A stretch of 64,000 nt of DNA from NCBI RefSeq assembly GCF_012985465.1, contig NZ_JAAQWN010000012.1:62001-126000 (forward strand). Reading direction: 5' to 3'. The notes under the pieces are model-generated. The model was given only the letters and a program-made list of their open reading frames with translations, was not told where the DNA came from and ran no database searches. Source of the stretch: Pseudomonas sp. WS 5079 (GTDB taxonomy: Bacteria; Pseudomonadota; Gammaproteobacteria; Pseudomonadales; Pseudomonadaceae). Positions within the stretch are counted from its first letter, which is position 1; every line of letters begins with the position of its first letter. Below, one piece after another: positions 27,371 through 34,486 of the stretch. The position numbers and the translations under genes were made by a program.

Positions 27371-28204
27371 GTGAGTCTCACAGTCATTGCGCAGCGTATG
27401 AGTAAAACTAGCTTTCAGCGACTGGTGATTGGCCTTGTCTTGAGTTCCTTGCTGGCTGCCTGCTCCAGCACAGGCAGCGGCGCGCGCGTGGTTGACCGCA
27501 ATAATGCGGCACCGCAACGGCCGACGGTGACCACCGGGCAATACGTGGTGCGTAAGGGCGATACCATGTTCTCGATCGCCTTCCGTTATGGCTGGGACTA
27601 CAAGGCGCTGGCCGCGCGTAACAACATTCCTGTGCCTTATACGATACATCCGGGGCAAACCATCCGTTTCGATGGGCGCACGGGTTCGGCGCCCACGGCA
27701 GTTGTGACAAAATCCGGTTCATCGGCCTCTTCTTCCAGCAAGACGACGGTCTTCACCCGGCCTGCAGGCACCGTTGCGCCTAAGGTTGCGAGCAAGCCGG
27801 CACCCGCGCCGTTGCCACCTGCGGGACCGGCACCGACCGGTTGGGGATGGCCCTCAAATGGCATTCTTATTGGAAAATTCTCTTCAAACGGTAGTTTGAA
27901 TAAAGGCATTGATATCGCCGGAGATTTGGGACAGCCTGTTTTAGCTGCGTCTGATGGGACTGTTGTATACGCCGGGAGTGGTCTACGGGGCTACGGCGAA
28001 TTAGTCATCATCAAACACAGCGATACCTACGTCAGTGCCTACGGTCATAACCGCAGGTTGTTGGTTCGGGAGGGGCAGCAGGTCAAAGTCGGACAGACAA
28101 TTGCCGAAATGGGGTCGACTGGTACAGACCGGGTGAAACTGCACTTTGAGATTCGCCGCCAAGGTAAACCTGTAGATCCACTGCAATTCCTACCCCGGCG
28201 TTGA
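27371..28204 (+). CDS. nlpD: NlpD-like lipoprotein with LysM and LytM domains
   Basis: An outer-membrane lipoprotein that activates the amidase AmiC during septum splitting. GTG 27371 has GGAG seven bases upstream and gives 277 residues; ATG 27398 is the alternative but lacks a ribosome-binding site. The lipobox LLAAC places the lipidated cysteine at residue 31 (22 with the later start). A LysM domain (TTGQYVVRKGDTMFSIAFRY) is followed by a Pro/Ala/Ser linker and a LytM/M23 domain. The first zinc histidine of M23 is replaced (NKGIDIAG instead of H-x-G-x-D), so the domain is degenerate, as in known NlpD activators. The 3' half is AT-richer and contains the PsrA operator for rpoS. Confidence 0.93.
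   Translation: MSLTVIAQRMSKTSFQRLVIGLVLSSLLAACSSTGSGARVVDRNNAAPQRPTVTTGQYVVRKGDTMFSIAFRYGWDYKALAARNNIPVPYTIHPGQTIRFDGRTGSAPTAVVTKSGSSASSSSKTTVFTRPAGTVAPKVASKPAPAPLPPAGPAPTGWGWPSNGILIGKFSSNGSLNKGIDIAGDLGQPVLAASDGTVVYAGSGLRGYGELVIIKHSDTYVSAYGHNRRLLVREGQQVKVGQTIAEMGSTGTDRVKLHFEIRRQGKPVDPLQFLPRR
27885..27898 (+). promoter_or_regulatory. PsrA operator for rpoS inside nlpD
   Basis: CAAACGGTAGTTTG matches the published PsrA consensus (G/C)AAAC-N2-4-GTTT(G/C) exactly. It lies 412 bases upstream of the rpoS ATG, within the nlpD coding region. In P. putida and P. aeruginosa PsrA binds such a site and activates rpoS transcription at the onset of stationary phase. The local codon choice is AT-rich compared with the rest of nlpD, as expected for overlapping promoter sequence. 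Confidence 0.8.
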
Positions 28205-28213
28205 TGTGTTGTC

Positions 28214-28244
28214 AGCCTGTTCCCTCACGTAGAAGGAGCAGGCT
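28214..28244 (+). other. Hairpin in the rpoS leader
   Basis: AGCCTGTTCC (28214-28223) pairs with GGAGCAGGCT (28235-28244), including one G-U, around an 11-base loop. It begins 10 bases after the nlpD stop and ends 65 bases before rpoS. It lacks a T-run, so it is more likely a leader structure than a terminator. Confidence 0.45.
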
Positions 28245-28309
28245 CCAGCGTTGCCAAGGATAAAGGCGTCGCTTGAGCTTGAGGTCGAACTCACCAAAGG
28301 ACTATAACA

Positions 28310-29314
28310 ATGGCTCTCAGTAAAGAAGCGCCGGAGTTTGACATCGACGATGAGGTTCTCCTTATGGAGACCGGCATCGGTACGGAATCGATGTCGAATG
28401 AGGGACCCGCTGTACCTTCAGTTCGTACCAAGTCCAAAAACTCCACAGCGTTAAAACAGCATAAGTATATTGATTACACCCGGGCGCTCGATGCGACCCA
28501 GTTGTACCTCAATGAAATCGGCTTTTCCCCCTTGCTCACTCCCGAAGAAGAAGTCCATTTTGCGCGATTGTCGCAAAAGGGAGATCCGGCTGGGCGCAAG
28601 CGCATGATTGAAAGCAACCTGCGCCTGGTGGTGAAAATCGCCCGACGCTACGTCAATCGTGGGCTTTCCCTGTTGGACCTGATCGAAGAGGGCAACCTCG
28701 GCTTGATCCGGGCGGTAGAGAAGTTTGACCCCGAGCGGGGTTTTCGCTTTTCGACCTACGCGACGTGGTGGATTCGCCAGACCATTGAGCGCGCAATCAT
28801 GAATCAGACCCGGACCATCCGGTTGCCGATTCATGTCGTCAAGGAGCTTAACGTGTACCTGCGGGCGGCACGCGAGCTTACCCAGAAACTTGATCATGAA
28901 CCTTCGCCTGAAGAGATCGCCAACCTGCTGGAAAAACCAGTGGGAGAGGTCAAGCGCATGCTCGGGCTTAACGAGCGTGTGTCTTCGGTCGATGTCTCGC
29001 TGGGTCCGGATTCGGATAAAACCTTGCTGGACACCCTTACGGATGACCGACCCACGGATCCGTGTGAACTGTTGCAGGACGATGACTTGTCGCAAAGTAT
29101 CGATCAATGGCTTTCAGAGCTGACGGACAAGCAGCGCGAGGTGGTGATTCGCCGCTTTGGCCTGCGTGGCCATGAAAGCAGCACCCTGGAAGATGTTGGC
29201 CTGGAGATCGGCTTGACCCGTGAGCGGGTGCGGCAGATCCAGGTAGAGGGTCTCAAGCGCTTGCGGGAGATCCTGGAGAAAAATGGCTTGTCGAGTGAGT
29301 CGTTGTTTCAGTAG
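28310..29314 (+). CDS. rpoS: RNA polymerase sigma factor RpoS
   Basis: The stationary-phase and general-stress sigma factor, 334 residues. Region 1.2/2 begins at DATQLYLNEIGFSPLL, the -10 recognition helix lies around RFSTYATWWIRQTIERAIMN, and region 4 ends in LTRERVRQIQVEGLKRLRE, the -35 helix-turn-helix. The ATG has AAAGGA eight bases upstream. Transcription is expected both from within nlpD (PsrA-dependent) and from nlpD promoters. It is followed by a strong terminator. In pseudomonads it controls stress resistance and, in biocontrol strains, secondary metabolites. Confidence 0.98.
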   Translation: MALSKEAPEFDIDDEVLLMETGIGTESMSNEGPAVPSVRTKSKNSTALKQHKYIDYTRALDATQLYLNEIGFSPLLTPEEEVHFARLSQKGDPAGRKRMIESNLRLVVKIARRYVNRGLSLLDLIEEGNLGLIRAVEKFDPERGFRFSTYATWWIRQTIERAIMNQTRTIRLPIHVVKELNVYLRAARELTQKLDHEPSPEEIANLLEKPVGEVKRMLGLNERVSSVDVSLGPDSDKTLLDTLTDDRPTDPCELLQDDDLSQSIDQWLSELTDKQREVVIRRFGLRGHESSTLEDVGLEIGLTRERVRQIQVEGLKRLREILEKNGLSSESLFQ

Positions 29315-29338
29315 CGGCTTGTAAGGTAGCTATGAGAA

Positions 29339-29370
29339 CGCCCGGTGCATGGGAATGCACCGGGCGTTTT
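29339..29370 (+). terminator. Intrinsic terminator after rpoS
   Basis: CGCCCGGTGCAT (29339-29350) and ATGCACCGGGCG (29355-29366) form a perfect 12-bp stem around GGGA, followed by TTTT. It begins 24 bases after the rpoS stop. Confidence 0.93.
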
Positions 29371-29388
29371 GCGTTGTGCCAATCCCCT

Positions 29389-29415
29389 TGCGGGAGCCCG
29401 GCTTGCCGGCGATGG
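29389..29415. repeat. Single degenerate REP unit downstream of rpoS
   Basis: TGCGGGAGCCCGGCTTGCCG and the following GCGATGG resemble the GTAGGAGCCGGCTTGCCGGCGATGG REP subtype used elsewhere in the window. The partner unit is degenerate (CCTCGCTGGCAAGGTCAG). Confidence 0.6.
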
Positions 29416-29465
29416 CGACCTTGAGGGCGGCCCTCGCTGGCAAGGTCAGTATCAAATCCCAGGCA

Positions 29466-29495
29466 TAAAAAAACCCCGCTTTTAAGGGCGGGGTT
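29466..29495 (-). terminator. Terminator of the cold-shock gene
   Basis: AACCCCGC (29472-29479) and GCGGGGTT (29488-29495) pair across an 8-base loop. Eight A on the plus strand (29466-29473) give the U-run of a minus-strand transcript. It lies 22 bases beyond the csp stop codon and could also catch transcripts from rpoS. Confidence 0.9.
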
Positions 29496-29517
29496 CTTTC
29501 GACTAAGTCAGTACAAG

Positions 29518-29727
29518 TTAGATAACTTGAACTTCTTCAGCTTGCATGCCTTTCTGACCGCGGGTAGCGATGAAAGAAACCTGTTGGCCTTCTTTCAGGC
29601 TTTTGAAGCCGTCGGATTGGATAGCTTTGAAGTGAACGAACAGGTCGTCACCGGATTGTGGAGTGATGAAGCCGAAGCCTTTTTCATCGTTGAACCACTT
29701 AACGGTACCAGTTTGGCGATTAGACAT
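29518..29727 (-). CDS. Cold-shock domain protein (CspA family)
   Basis: A 69-residue single-domain RNA/DNA chaperone with the nucleic-acid-binding motifs KGFGFI (RNP1) and LFVHF (RNP2) on a five-stranded OB fold. It binds single-stranded RNA and melts secondary structure. AAGGAG precedes the start, and a long leader probably extends toward 29890, as is usual for genes of this family. Pseudomonads carry several paralogues (CapA, CapB, CspD), and I cannot assign which one this is. The strong bidirectional-looking terminator follows directly. Confidence 0.95.
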   Translation of the reverse strand: MSNRQTGTVKWFNDEKGFGFITPQSGDDLFVHFKAIQSDGFKSLKEGQQVSFIATRGQKGMQAEEVQVI

Positions 29728-30119
29728 GGTGTATCTCCTTGGACAAAGTTAACTGCGACTCAGGAAAAGCCCTGGCCGAGACTGAGTGCAAAGAGCAGGA
29801 AAAATTCTTGGAGATGGTTGGATCGAAATTCAACATATCGTGTAGAGATTCTCAGTGACACAAGCAGCACAGTGGCGCCACCTTAACCCTTTTTCCGGAA
29901 CGTGCCAATGGTATTTCCGAAGGTTTCTCTATTTTCGTGACTGGCGGTGCCTTTTACAGGCCTGCGGCCCTTAAATTCAGGGCCAAGGCCCGCCCCGTAC
30001 GGCTGACAGTTGCCCGGCGCAACTTAATCAAGAAAAACCCCCGCGTCCTTTGAACCGCGAGGCCAGCCCCGGTAAGATGCCCAACAGAATTTTCCACCTC
30101 GCTATTCAGGACACCCGCC
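29728..30119. promoter_or_regulatory. Intergenic region between the divergent csp and dcd genes
   Basis: This 392-base gap carries no gene I can support. The left part is AT-rich and probably contains the csp promoter and its structured 5' leader. The right part holds a 6-bp GGCCCT/AGGGCC hairpin near 29966-29984 and the dcd promoter and ribosome-binding site (TTCAGGACACCCGCC before the ATG at 30120). No tRNA or recognised sRNA is apparent. Confidence 0.5.
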
Positions 30120-30686
30120 ATGAGCATCAAATCGGACAAGTGGATTCGCCGCATGGCGCAAGAGCACGGCATGATCGAACCCTTCGTCGAGCGCCAGATG
30201 CGCGGTGAAGGCGCCGAACGCCTGATTTCATTCGGGGTTTCCAGCTACGGCTACGATGTACGTTGCGCCGATGAGTTCAAGGTCTTCACCAATATCAACT
30301 CGGCCACCGTCGATCCGAAAAACTTCGATGAAAAGAGCTTCGTCGATGTGAAGAGCGACGTGTGCATCATCCCACCAAACTCCTTCGCCCTGGCGCGCAC
30401 CGTCGAGTTCTTCCGGATCCCGCGCAACGTCCTGACCATCTGCCTGGGCAAGAGCACCTACGCGCGCTGCGGCATTATCGTCAACGTGACGCCGCTTGAG
30501 CCTGAGTGGGAAGGCCACGTGACCCTGGAGTTCTCCAACACCACCACCTTGCCGGCCAAGATCTACGCCAATGAAGGCGTGGCGCAGATGCTGTTCTTCG
30601 AATCCGACGAAGAGTGCGAAGTGTCCTATAAGGACCGTGGCGGCAAGTACCAGGGCCAGCGCGGCGTCACTCTGCCACGCACCTGA
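30120..30686 (+). CDS. dcd: dCTP deaminase
   Basis: Deaminates dCTP to dUTP, the main route to dUMP for thymidylate synthesis. The 188-residue trimeric enzyme of the dUTPase superfamily has the N-terminal MSIKSDKWIRRMAQ, LGKSTYARCGIIVNVTPLEPEWEGH containing the catalytic glutamate region, and the C-terminal KYQGQRGVTLPR that closes over the nucleotide. Length and motifs indicate a complete gene. No clear terminator follows. Confidence 0.97.
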   Translation: MSIKSDKWIRRMAQEHGMIEPFVERQMRGEGAERLISFGVSSYGYDVRCADEFKVFTNINSATVDPKNFDEKSFVDVKSDVCIIPPNSFALARTVEFFRIPRNVLTICLGKSTYARCGIIVNVTPLEPEWEGHVTLEFSNTTTLPAKIYANEGVAQMLFFESDEECEVSYKDRGGKYQGQRGVTLPRT

Positions 30687-30793
30687 TAGAAACGTCTTAC
30701 AGCTCAAGGGAATTTGTCAGCGGGCAGGCACTCTATTGGGTGTACTGCCTCGGCGCGTGCACAGCGCGTCGAGCCACGCTTGAGGAGTACCCT

Positions 30794-30991
30794 ATGAAGA
30801 TCGACCCGCGAATCAGCGCCGAACTTGCTCGGCTGGAACCCAATCAGATTGGTGTTCTGGCCTGGTCCCTGATGGCCGACCCCGCCGCCGGCGGCATCCC
30901 AGGCCAGCCTGACCCCGATACCCCGGAACAACCTACCGAGCCTGGCGTACCCACCCTGCCGGACGAGCCACCACCCGCGCCAGTGGCCTGA
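30794..30991 (+). CDS. Small proline-rich hypothetical protein
   Basis: A 65-residue product starting at ATG 30794 with GAGGAG nine bases upstream. Residues 1-32 look folded and amphipathic (KIDPRISAELARLEPNQIG), and the second half is an acidic Pro/Glu tail ending in PPPAPVA. It has no signal peptide or membrane segment. I believe it is real because of the good ribosome-binding site and the consistent codon use. The function is unknown. The frame could be opened further upstream to 30740, but those codons lack a start signal. Confidence 0.65.
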   Translation: MKIDPRISAELARLEPNQIGVLAWSLMADPAAGGIPGQPDPDTPEQPTEPGVPTLPDEPPPAPVA

Positions 30992-31003
30992 CGCCTCGCC
31001 CTT

Positions 31004-31092
31004 TGTAGGAGCCGGCTTGCCGGCGATGCGGTCTAAGTTTTTACAGCATCGGTACCTGAGACTCCGTTATCGCCGGCAAGCCGGCTCCTACA
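31004..31092. repeat. REPIN overlapping the 3' end of the ABC ATPase gene
   Basis: A REP unit TGTAGGAGCCGGCTTGCCGG-CGAT is repeated in inverted orientation at 31069-31092. The stop codon of the minus-strand ATPase gene (31088-31090, TAG) is the TAG within the second unit's TGTAGGAGCC. This subtype (GTAGGAGCCGG) recurs near 38064, 38935 and 39691. Confidence 0.9.
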
Positions 31093-31849
31093 GGTTGCCG
31101 CGCAGGAACTGTTGCAGCCGCTCGCTTTTCGGGTGGCCCAGCACGTCTTCCGGCGTGCCTTCCTCCTCCACCAGGCCTTGGTGCAAGAACAGCACCTGGC
31201 TGGACACTTTGCGCGCAAAACTCATCTCGTGGGTCACCATGATCATGGTCCGCCCCTCTTCGGCCAACCCCTGGATCACCTTCAGCACTTCGCCCACCAG
31301 CTCCGGGTCCAGGGCCGATGTGGGCTCGTCGAACAGCATCACCTCCGGCTCCATCGCCAGGGCACGGGCGATGGCCACCCGTTGCTGCTGGCCACCCGAC
31401 AGGAACGCCGGATACTGCTCCGCCACCCGTGCGGGCAGCCCAACCTTGTCCAGATAGCGCCGGGCACGGTCCTCCGCGTCCTTCTTGCTGCAACCCAAGA
31501 CCCGGCGTGGGGCCATGGTGATGTTCTCCAGCACGCTCATATGGCTCCACAAGTTGAAGTGCTGGAACACCATCGCCAGGCGGGTGCGCAGGCGTTGTAG
31601 CTCGGCTTCGTCGGCCACGCGCATGCCGTGGCGGTCGCTGACCATGCGGATCGGCTGGCCATCAAGGCTCATGGCGCCGTCATTGGGTTGTTCAAGGAAG
31701 TTGATACAACGCAGGAACGTGCTTTTGCCAGAGCCGCTGGCGCCGATCAGGCTGATCACATCCCCGCTTTTGGCCTTGAGCGAAACCCCTTTGAGCACCT
31801 CATGGTCGCCATAGCTTTTATGCAGGCCTTCAACGGTCAGTTTGTACAT
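31088..31849 (-). CDS. Basic amino acid ABC transporter, ATP-binding subunit (AotP/HisP-like)
   Basis: The 253-residue ATPase energises uptake through the two permeases encoded upstream. Walker A is GASGSGKST, the signature is LSGGQQQR and Walker B is VMLFDEP, followed by the H-loop VTHEMSFA. ATG 31849 (MYKLTVEGLHKSYG) matches the family start; the upstream in-frame residues do not. It is the last gene of the minus-strand operon SBP-permease-permease-AstE-like-ATPase. The order and sequence resemble P. aeruginosa aotJQMOP (arginine/ornithine uptake), but no argR follows. The C-terminus ends in a REP-supplied stop. Confidence 0.93.
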   Translation of the reverse strand: MYKLTVEGLHKSYGDHEVLKGVSLKAKSGDVISLIGASGSGKSTFLRCINFLEQPNDGAMSLDGQPIRMVSDRHGMRVADEAELQRLRTRLAMVFQHFNLWSHMSVLENITMAPRRVLGCSKKDAEDRARRYLDKVGLPARVAEQYPAFLSGGQQQRVAIARALAMEPEVMLFDEPTSALDPELVGEVLKVIQGLAEEGRTMIMVTHEMSFARKVSSQVLFLHQGLVEEEGTPEDVLGHPKSERLQQFLRGNL

Positions 31850-31862
31850 GGGGCGTGCATCC

Positions 31863-32981
31863 TCAAGGCGATAGTAAATAGCCGCTGCGATAGGGCGTAA
31901 GGCCGGCGACATGGGCAATCACCATGCCCGCCGTGGCCATGCGCCGCAGCGAACGGGCATACATCAGGCCGGCATGGCGGCAGTGGATGGGCGTGATGTG
32001 GTCGTGAATGGGGTCGATGATCTCGGCCACCAGTTCCCCGGCCTCCAGGTATTGCCCTGGCAACGCGTGGAACACCAGCAAGCCGCCCGCCGGGGTCGCC
32101 ACTGGTTCGACGGCGGCCAGCGGCGTAGCGGGGTAGGGCAAGTCGGGCAGGGGCGCAGGATCGCCGCTGATCGCGCCAAATTGGATCAGGTAGTCGATGA
32201 TCGCCTGGCAATCGAGGCTGGCCAGGCCGTGATTGACATCGCCCTGGCCGCGCAACTCCAGGGTCACGGAAAAGCTGCCCAGGGGGATCTGGAAACGCTC
32301 GCCAAAACGTTGCTGCAACTGCCACCAGAGCAGGGTGAAACACTCATCGAAGGATTGTCCGCCCGAATCGGTGGCCAACAGGCTGGCTTCGGCGCCGATA
32401 TAACGGGCCAGCGGCTCGACCTGCGGCCAGGCCTCGGGGGTGGTGTAAAGGTGGGCCACGGCTTCGAAGTCGCAATGCAGGTCCAGCACCATATCGGCGT
32501 CACAGGCCAGGCGTTGCAGCACCAGGCGCTGGGATTGCAGTTGTGTGGCTGGTACATGGCGGTCGAGGGCCTGGCGCAGACTGTCGCGGATCAGTGCGAC
32601 GTTGCGTCTGGGATCATCCCCCAACAGGCCCTCGACCTGATTGCCGACTTCTTCGCTGAGATCGAAGAACAGGCGATTGAAGTTCTGCCCGCTCTCCAGC
32701 TCGTAGCGGCCCAGGGGCATGTCCATCAGCACTTGCTCAAGGCCCGCCGGGTTGGCCACTGGCACCAGCACGATTTCGCTGCGCAGGCGGCCGGCCGCGG
32801 CCAGTTCCGCCAAGCGTCCCTTCAAGTGCCAGGCCACCAGCATGCCGGGCAGTTCGTCGGCGTGTAGCGAGGATTGGATGTAGATTTTGCCTTCGGCCTG
32901 CTCTGGCCCGAAGTGGAAACTGTGGATCTGCCGTGCCGTGCCTGGCACCGGTGCGAGAAGGGGATGAATCTGTTGCCGCAT
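31863..32981 (-). CDS. Succinylglutamate desuccinylase/aspartoacylase-family protein (AotO-like)
   Basis: A 372-residue zinc carboxypeptidase-fold protein of the AstE/AspA group, with the metal motif HADELPG and the later DLHCD carrying the next ligands, plus a C-terminal biotinyl-lipoyl-like segment around GGLLVFHALPGQYLEAGELVAEI. It lies between the permease and ATPase genes, 9 and 13 bases from them, so it is part of the transporter operon. P. aeruginosa carries an equivalent (AotO) that is not required for transport. Its substrate is unknown; removal of an acyl group from imported amino-acid derivatives is only an inference. Confidence 0.88.
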   Translation of the reverse strand: MRQQIHPLLAPVPGTARQIHSFHFGPEQAEGKIYIQSSLHADELPGMLVAWHLKGRLAELAAAGRLRSEIVLVPVANPAGLEQVLMDMPLGRYELESGQNFNRLFFDLSEEVGNQVEGLLGDDPRRNVALIRDSLRQALDRHVPATQLQSQRLVLQRLACDADMVLDLHCDFEAVAHLYTTPEAWPQVEPLARYIGAEASLLATDSGGQSFDECFTLLWWQLQQRFGERFQIPLGSFSVTLELRGQGDVNHGLASLDCQAIIDYLIQFGAISGDPAPLPDLPYPATPLAAVEPVATPAGGLLVFHALPGQYLEAGELVAEIIDPIHDHITPIHCRHAGLMYARSLRRMATAGMVIAHVAGLTPYRSGYLLSP

Positions 32982-32990
32982 AGGGGCTCC

Positions 32991-33701
32991 TTAATGGCTC
33001 GGCCCGAGAAAGGCCAGCCAGCGACGCTCCGCCAGACGAAACAGACCGACCAGGGCAAAGGTCACGGTCAGGTAGATCAGCGCAGCGATACCAAACGACT
33101 GGAAAGTGAGGAAGGTGGCCGAGTTTGCGTCCCGGGCCACTTTGAGGATGTCCGGGATCGTCGCGGTAAAGGCTACCGTCGTCGAGTGCAGCATCAGGAT
33201 CACTTCATTACTGTAGTACGGCAACGAGCGGCGTAGGGCCGAGGGCATGATCACGTAGGCGTAAAGTTTCCAGCCGCTCAGGCCATAGGCTTTCGCCGCC
33301 TCGACCTCGCCGTGGGCCATGCTGCGGATGGCCCCGGCGAAAATCTCCGTGGTGTAGGCGCAGGTGTTGAGGGCAAATGCGAGGAGCGTGCAGTTCATTG
33401 CGTCGCGAAAAAAACCATCCAGCACCGGTTGTGCGCGAACGGCGGCGAGGCTGTAGATGCCGGTGTAGCAGATCAGTAGTTGGATATACAGCGGTGTGCC
33501 GCGAAACAGGTAGGTATAGAACTGCACCGGCCAGCGCACCCAGCGGTTTCGCGAGACGCGGGCGATGGACAGTGGGATCGACACCACGAAGCCGATGCAG
33601 ATCGAGGCCGTGAGCAGCCACATCGTCATGGCCAGCCCAGTCATGTGGTTGCCATCGCTGTAGAGGAAGGGCCGCCAGTATTCCTGCAACAATTCAATCA
33701 T
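32991..33701 (-). CDS. Basic amino acid ABC transporter permease (AotM/HisM-like)
   Basis: A 236-residue inner-membrane permease with about five hydrophobic segments and the EAA loop EVEAAKAYGLSGWKLYAYVIMP that contacts the ATPase. It pairs with the next upstream permease to form the membrane channel. The start overlaps the upstream permease stop by four bases. The family assignment (HisM/GlnP type) is clear; the exact substrate range (arginine, ornithine, lysine or histidine) is not. Confidence 0.92.
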   Translation of the reverse strand: MIELLQEYWRPFLYSDGNHMTGLAMTMWLLTASICIGFVVSIPLSIARVSRNRWVRWPVQFYTYLFRGTPLYIQLLICYTGIYSLAAVRAQPVLDGFFRDAMNCTLLAFALNTCAYTTEIFAGAIRSMAHGEVEAAKAYGLSGWKLYAYVIMPSALRRSLPYYSNEVILMLHSTTVAFTATIPDILKVARDANSATFLTFQSFGIAALIYLTVTFALVGLFRLAERRWLAFLGPSH

Positions 33702-34426
33702 CGCACTGCCTCCCGTGAGCCTGCGGCGTAACGGGCTTCGAGCCTGCGCAGGACGAAGTTCGACGCGCTGGTGATGGCCAGGTAGATCAAGGCCGCGACC
33801 ACCAGGAAAAAGAACAGTTGGTAGGTACTTTTGCCGGCATCCTGGGCGGCCTTGACCACATCAGCCAGGCCGATGATCGACACCAGCGCCGTGGCCTTGA
33901 GCATCACCATCCAGTTATTGCCGATGCCCGGCAGGGCGAAGCGCATCATTTGCGGGAAGGTCACGTAGCGAAAGCGCTGCCCGCGCGTGAGGCCATAGGC
34001 CGTGGCGGCTTCCAACTGGCCGCGGGGCACGGCGAGGATCGCACCGCGAAAAGTCTCGGTGAAATACGCACCGTAGATAAAACCCAGGGTAATCACCCCG
34101 GCGCCGAACGGGTTGATCTCGATGTATTCCCATTCCATGTAGTCGGTGAAACTGGTCAGCCAGGTTTGCAGGCTGTAGAAAATCAGCAGCATCAGCACCA
34201 GGTCCGGCACCCCGCGAATCAAGGTGGTGTAGAGCTGCGCGGGAATGCGCAACAGCGCCAGGCTCGACAACTTGGCACTGGCGCCGAGCAGGCCCAGCAC
34301 GACGCTGACTGCCAGGGACAGCACTGACAATTTGATGGTCATCCAGGTGCCTTGCAGCAACAGTGGGCCAAACCCTTGCAGGCTGAACGCACCAAGCCCG
34401 AGGGTCTGCAACAGGTCTTCAAACAT
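33698..34426 (-). CDS. Basic amino acid ABC transporter permease (AotQ/HisQ-like)
   Basis: A 242-residue permease with several membrane segments and the EAA loop LEAATAYGLTRGQRFRYVTFP. It is co-encoded with the partner permease (four-base overlap) and lies 60 bases downstream of the substrate-binding protein gene. Residues around FTETFRGAI fit the polar amino acid uptake family. It contributes the second half of the translocation pore. Confidence 0.92.
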   Translation of the reverse strand: MFEDLLQTLGLGAFSLQGFGPLLLQGTWMTIKLSVLSLAVSVVLGLLGASAKLSSLALLRIPAQLYTTLIRGVPDLVLMLLIFYSLQTWLTSFTDYMEWEYIEINPFGAGVITLGFIYGAYFTETFRGAILAVPRGQLEAATAYGLTRGQRFRYVTFPQMMRFALPGIGNNWMVMLKATALVSIIGLADVVKAAQDAGKSTYQLFFFLVVAALIYLAITSASNFVLRRLEARYAAGSREAVR

Positions 34427-34486
34427 GGGGTACGCCTTTGGCCATCGAGAGTGCGCCCACCCCGTGCGGGGGTGGGCGCCGCAGCG

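Noticed and set aside
29315..29520. The sRNA gene rsmZ downstream of rpoS
   Set aside because: No series of exposed GGA motifs or terminator of the right type is present; the interval is a REP remnant and a csp terminator.
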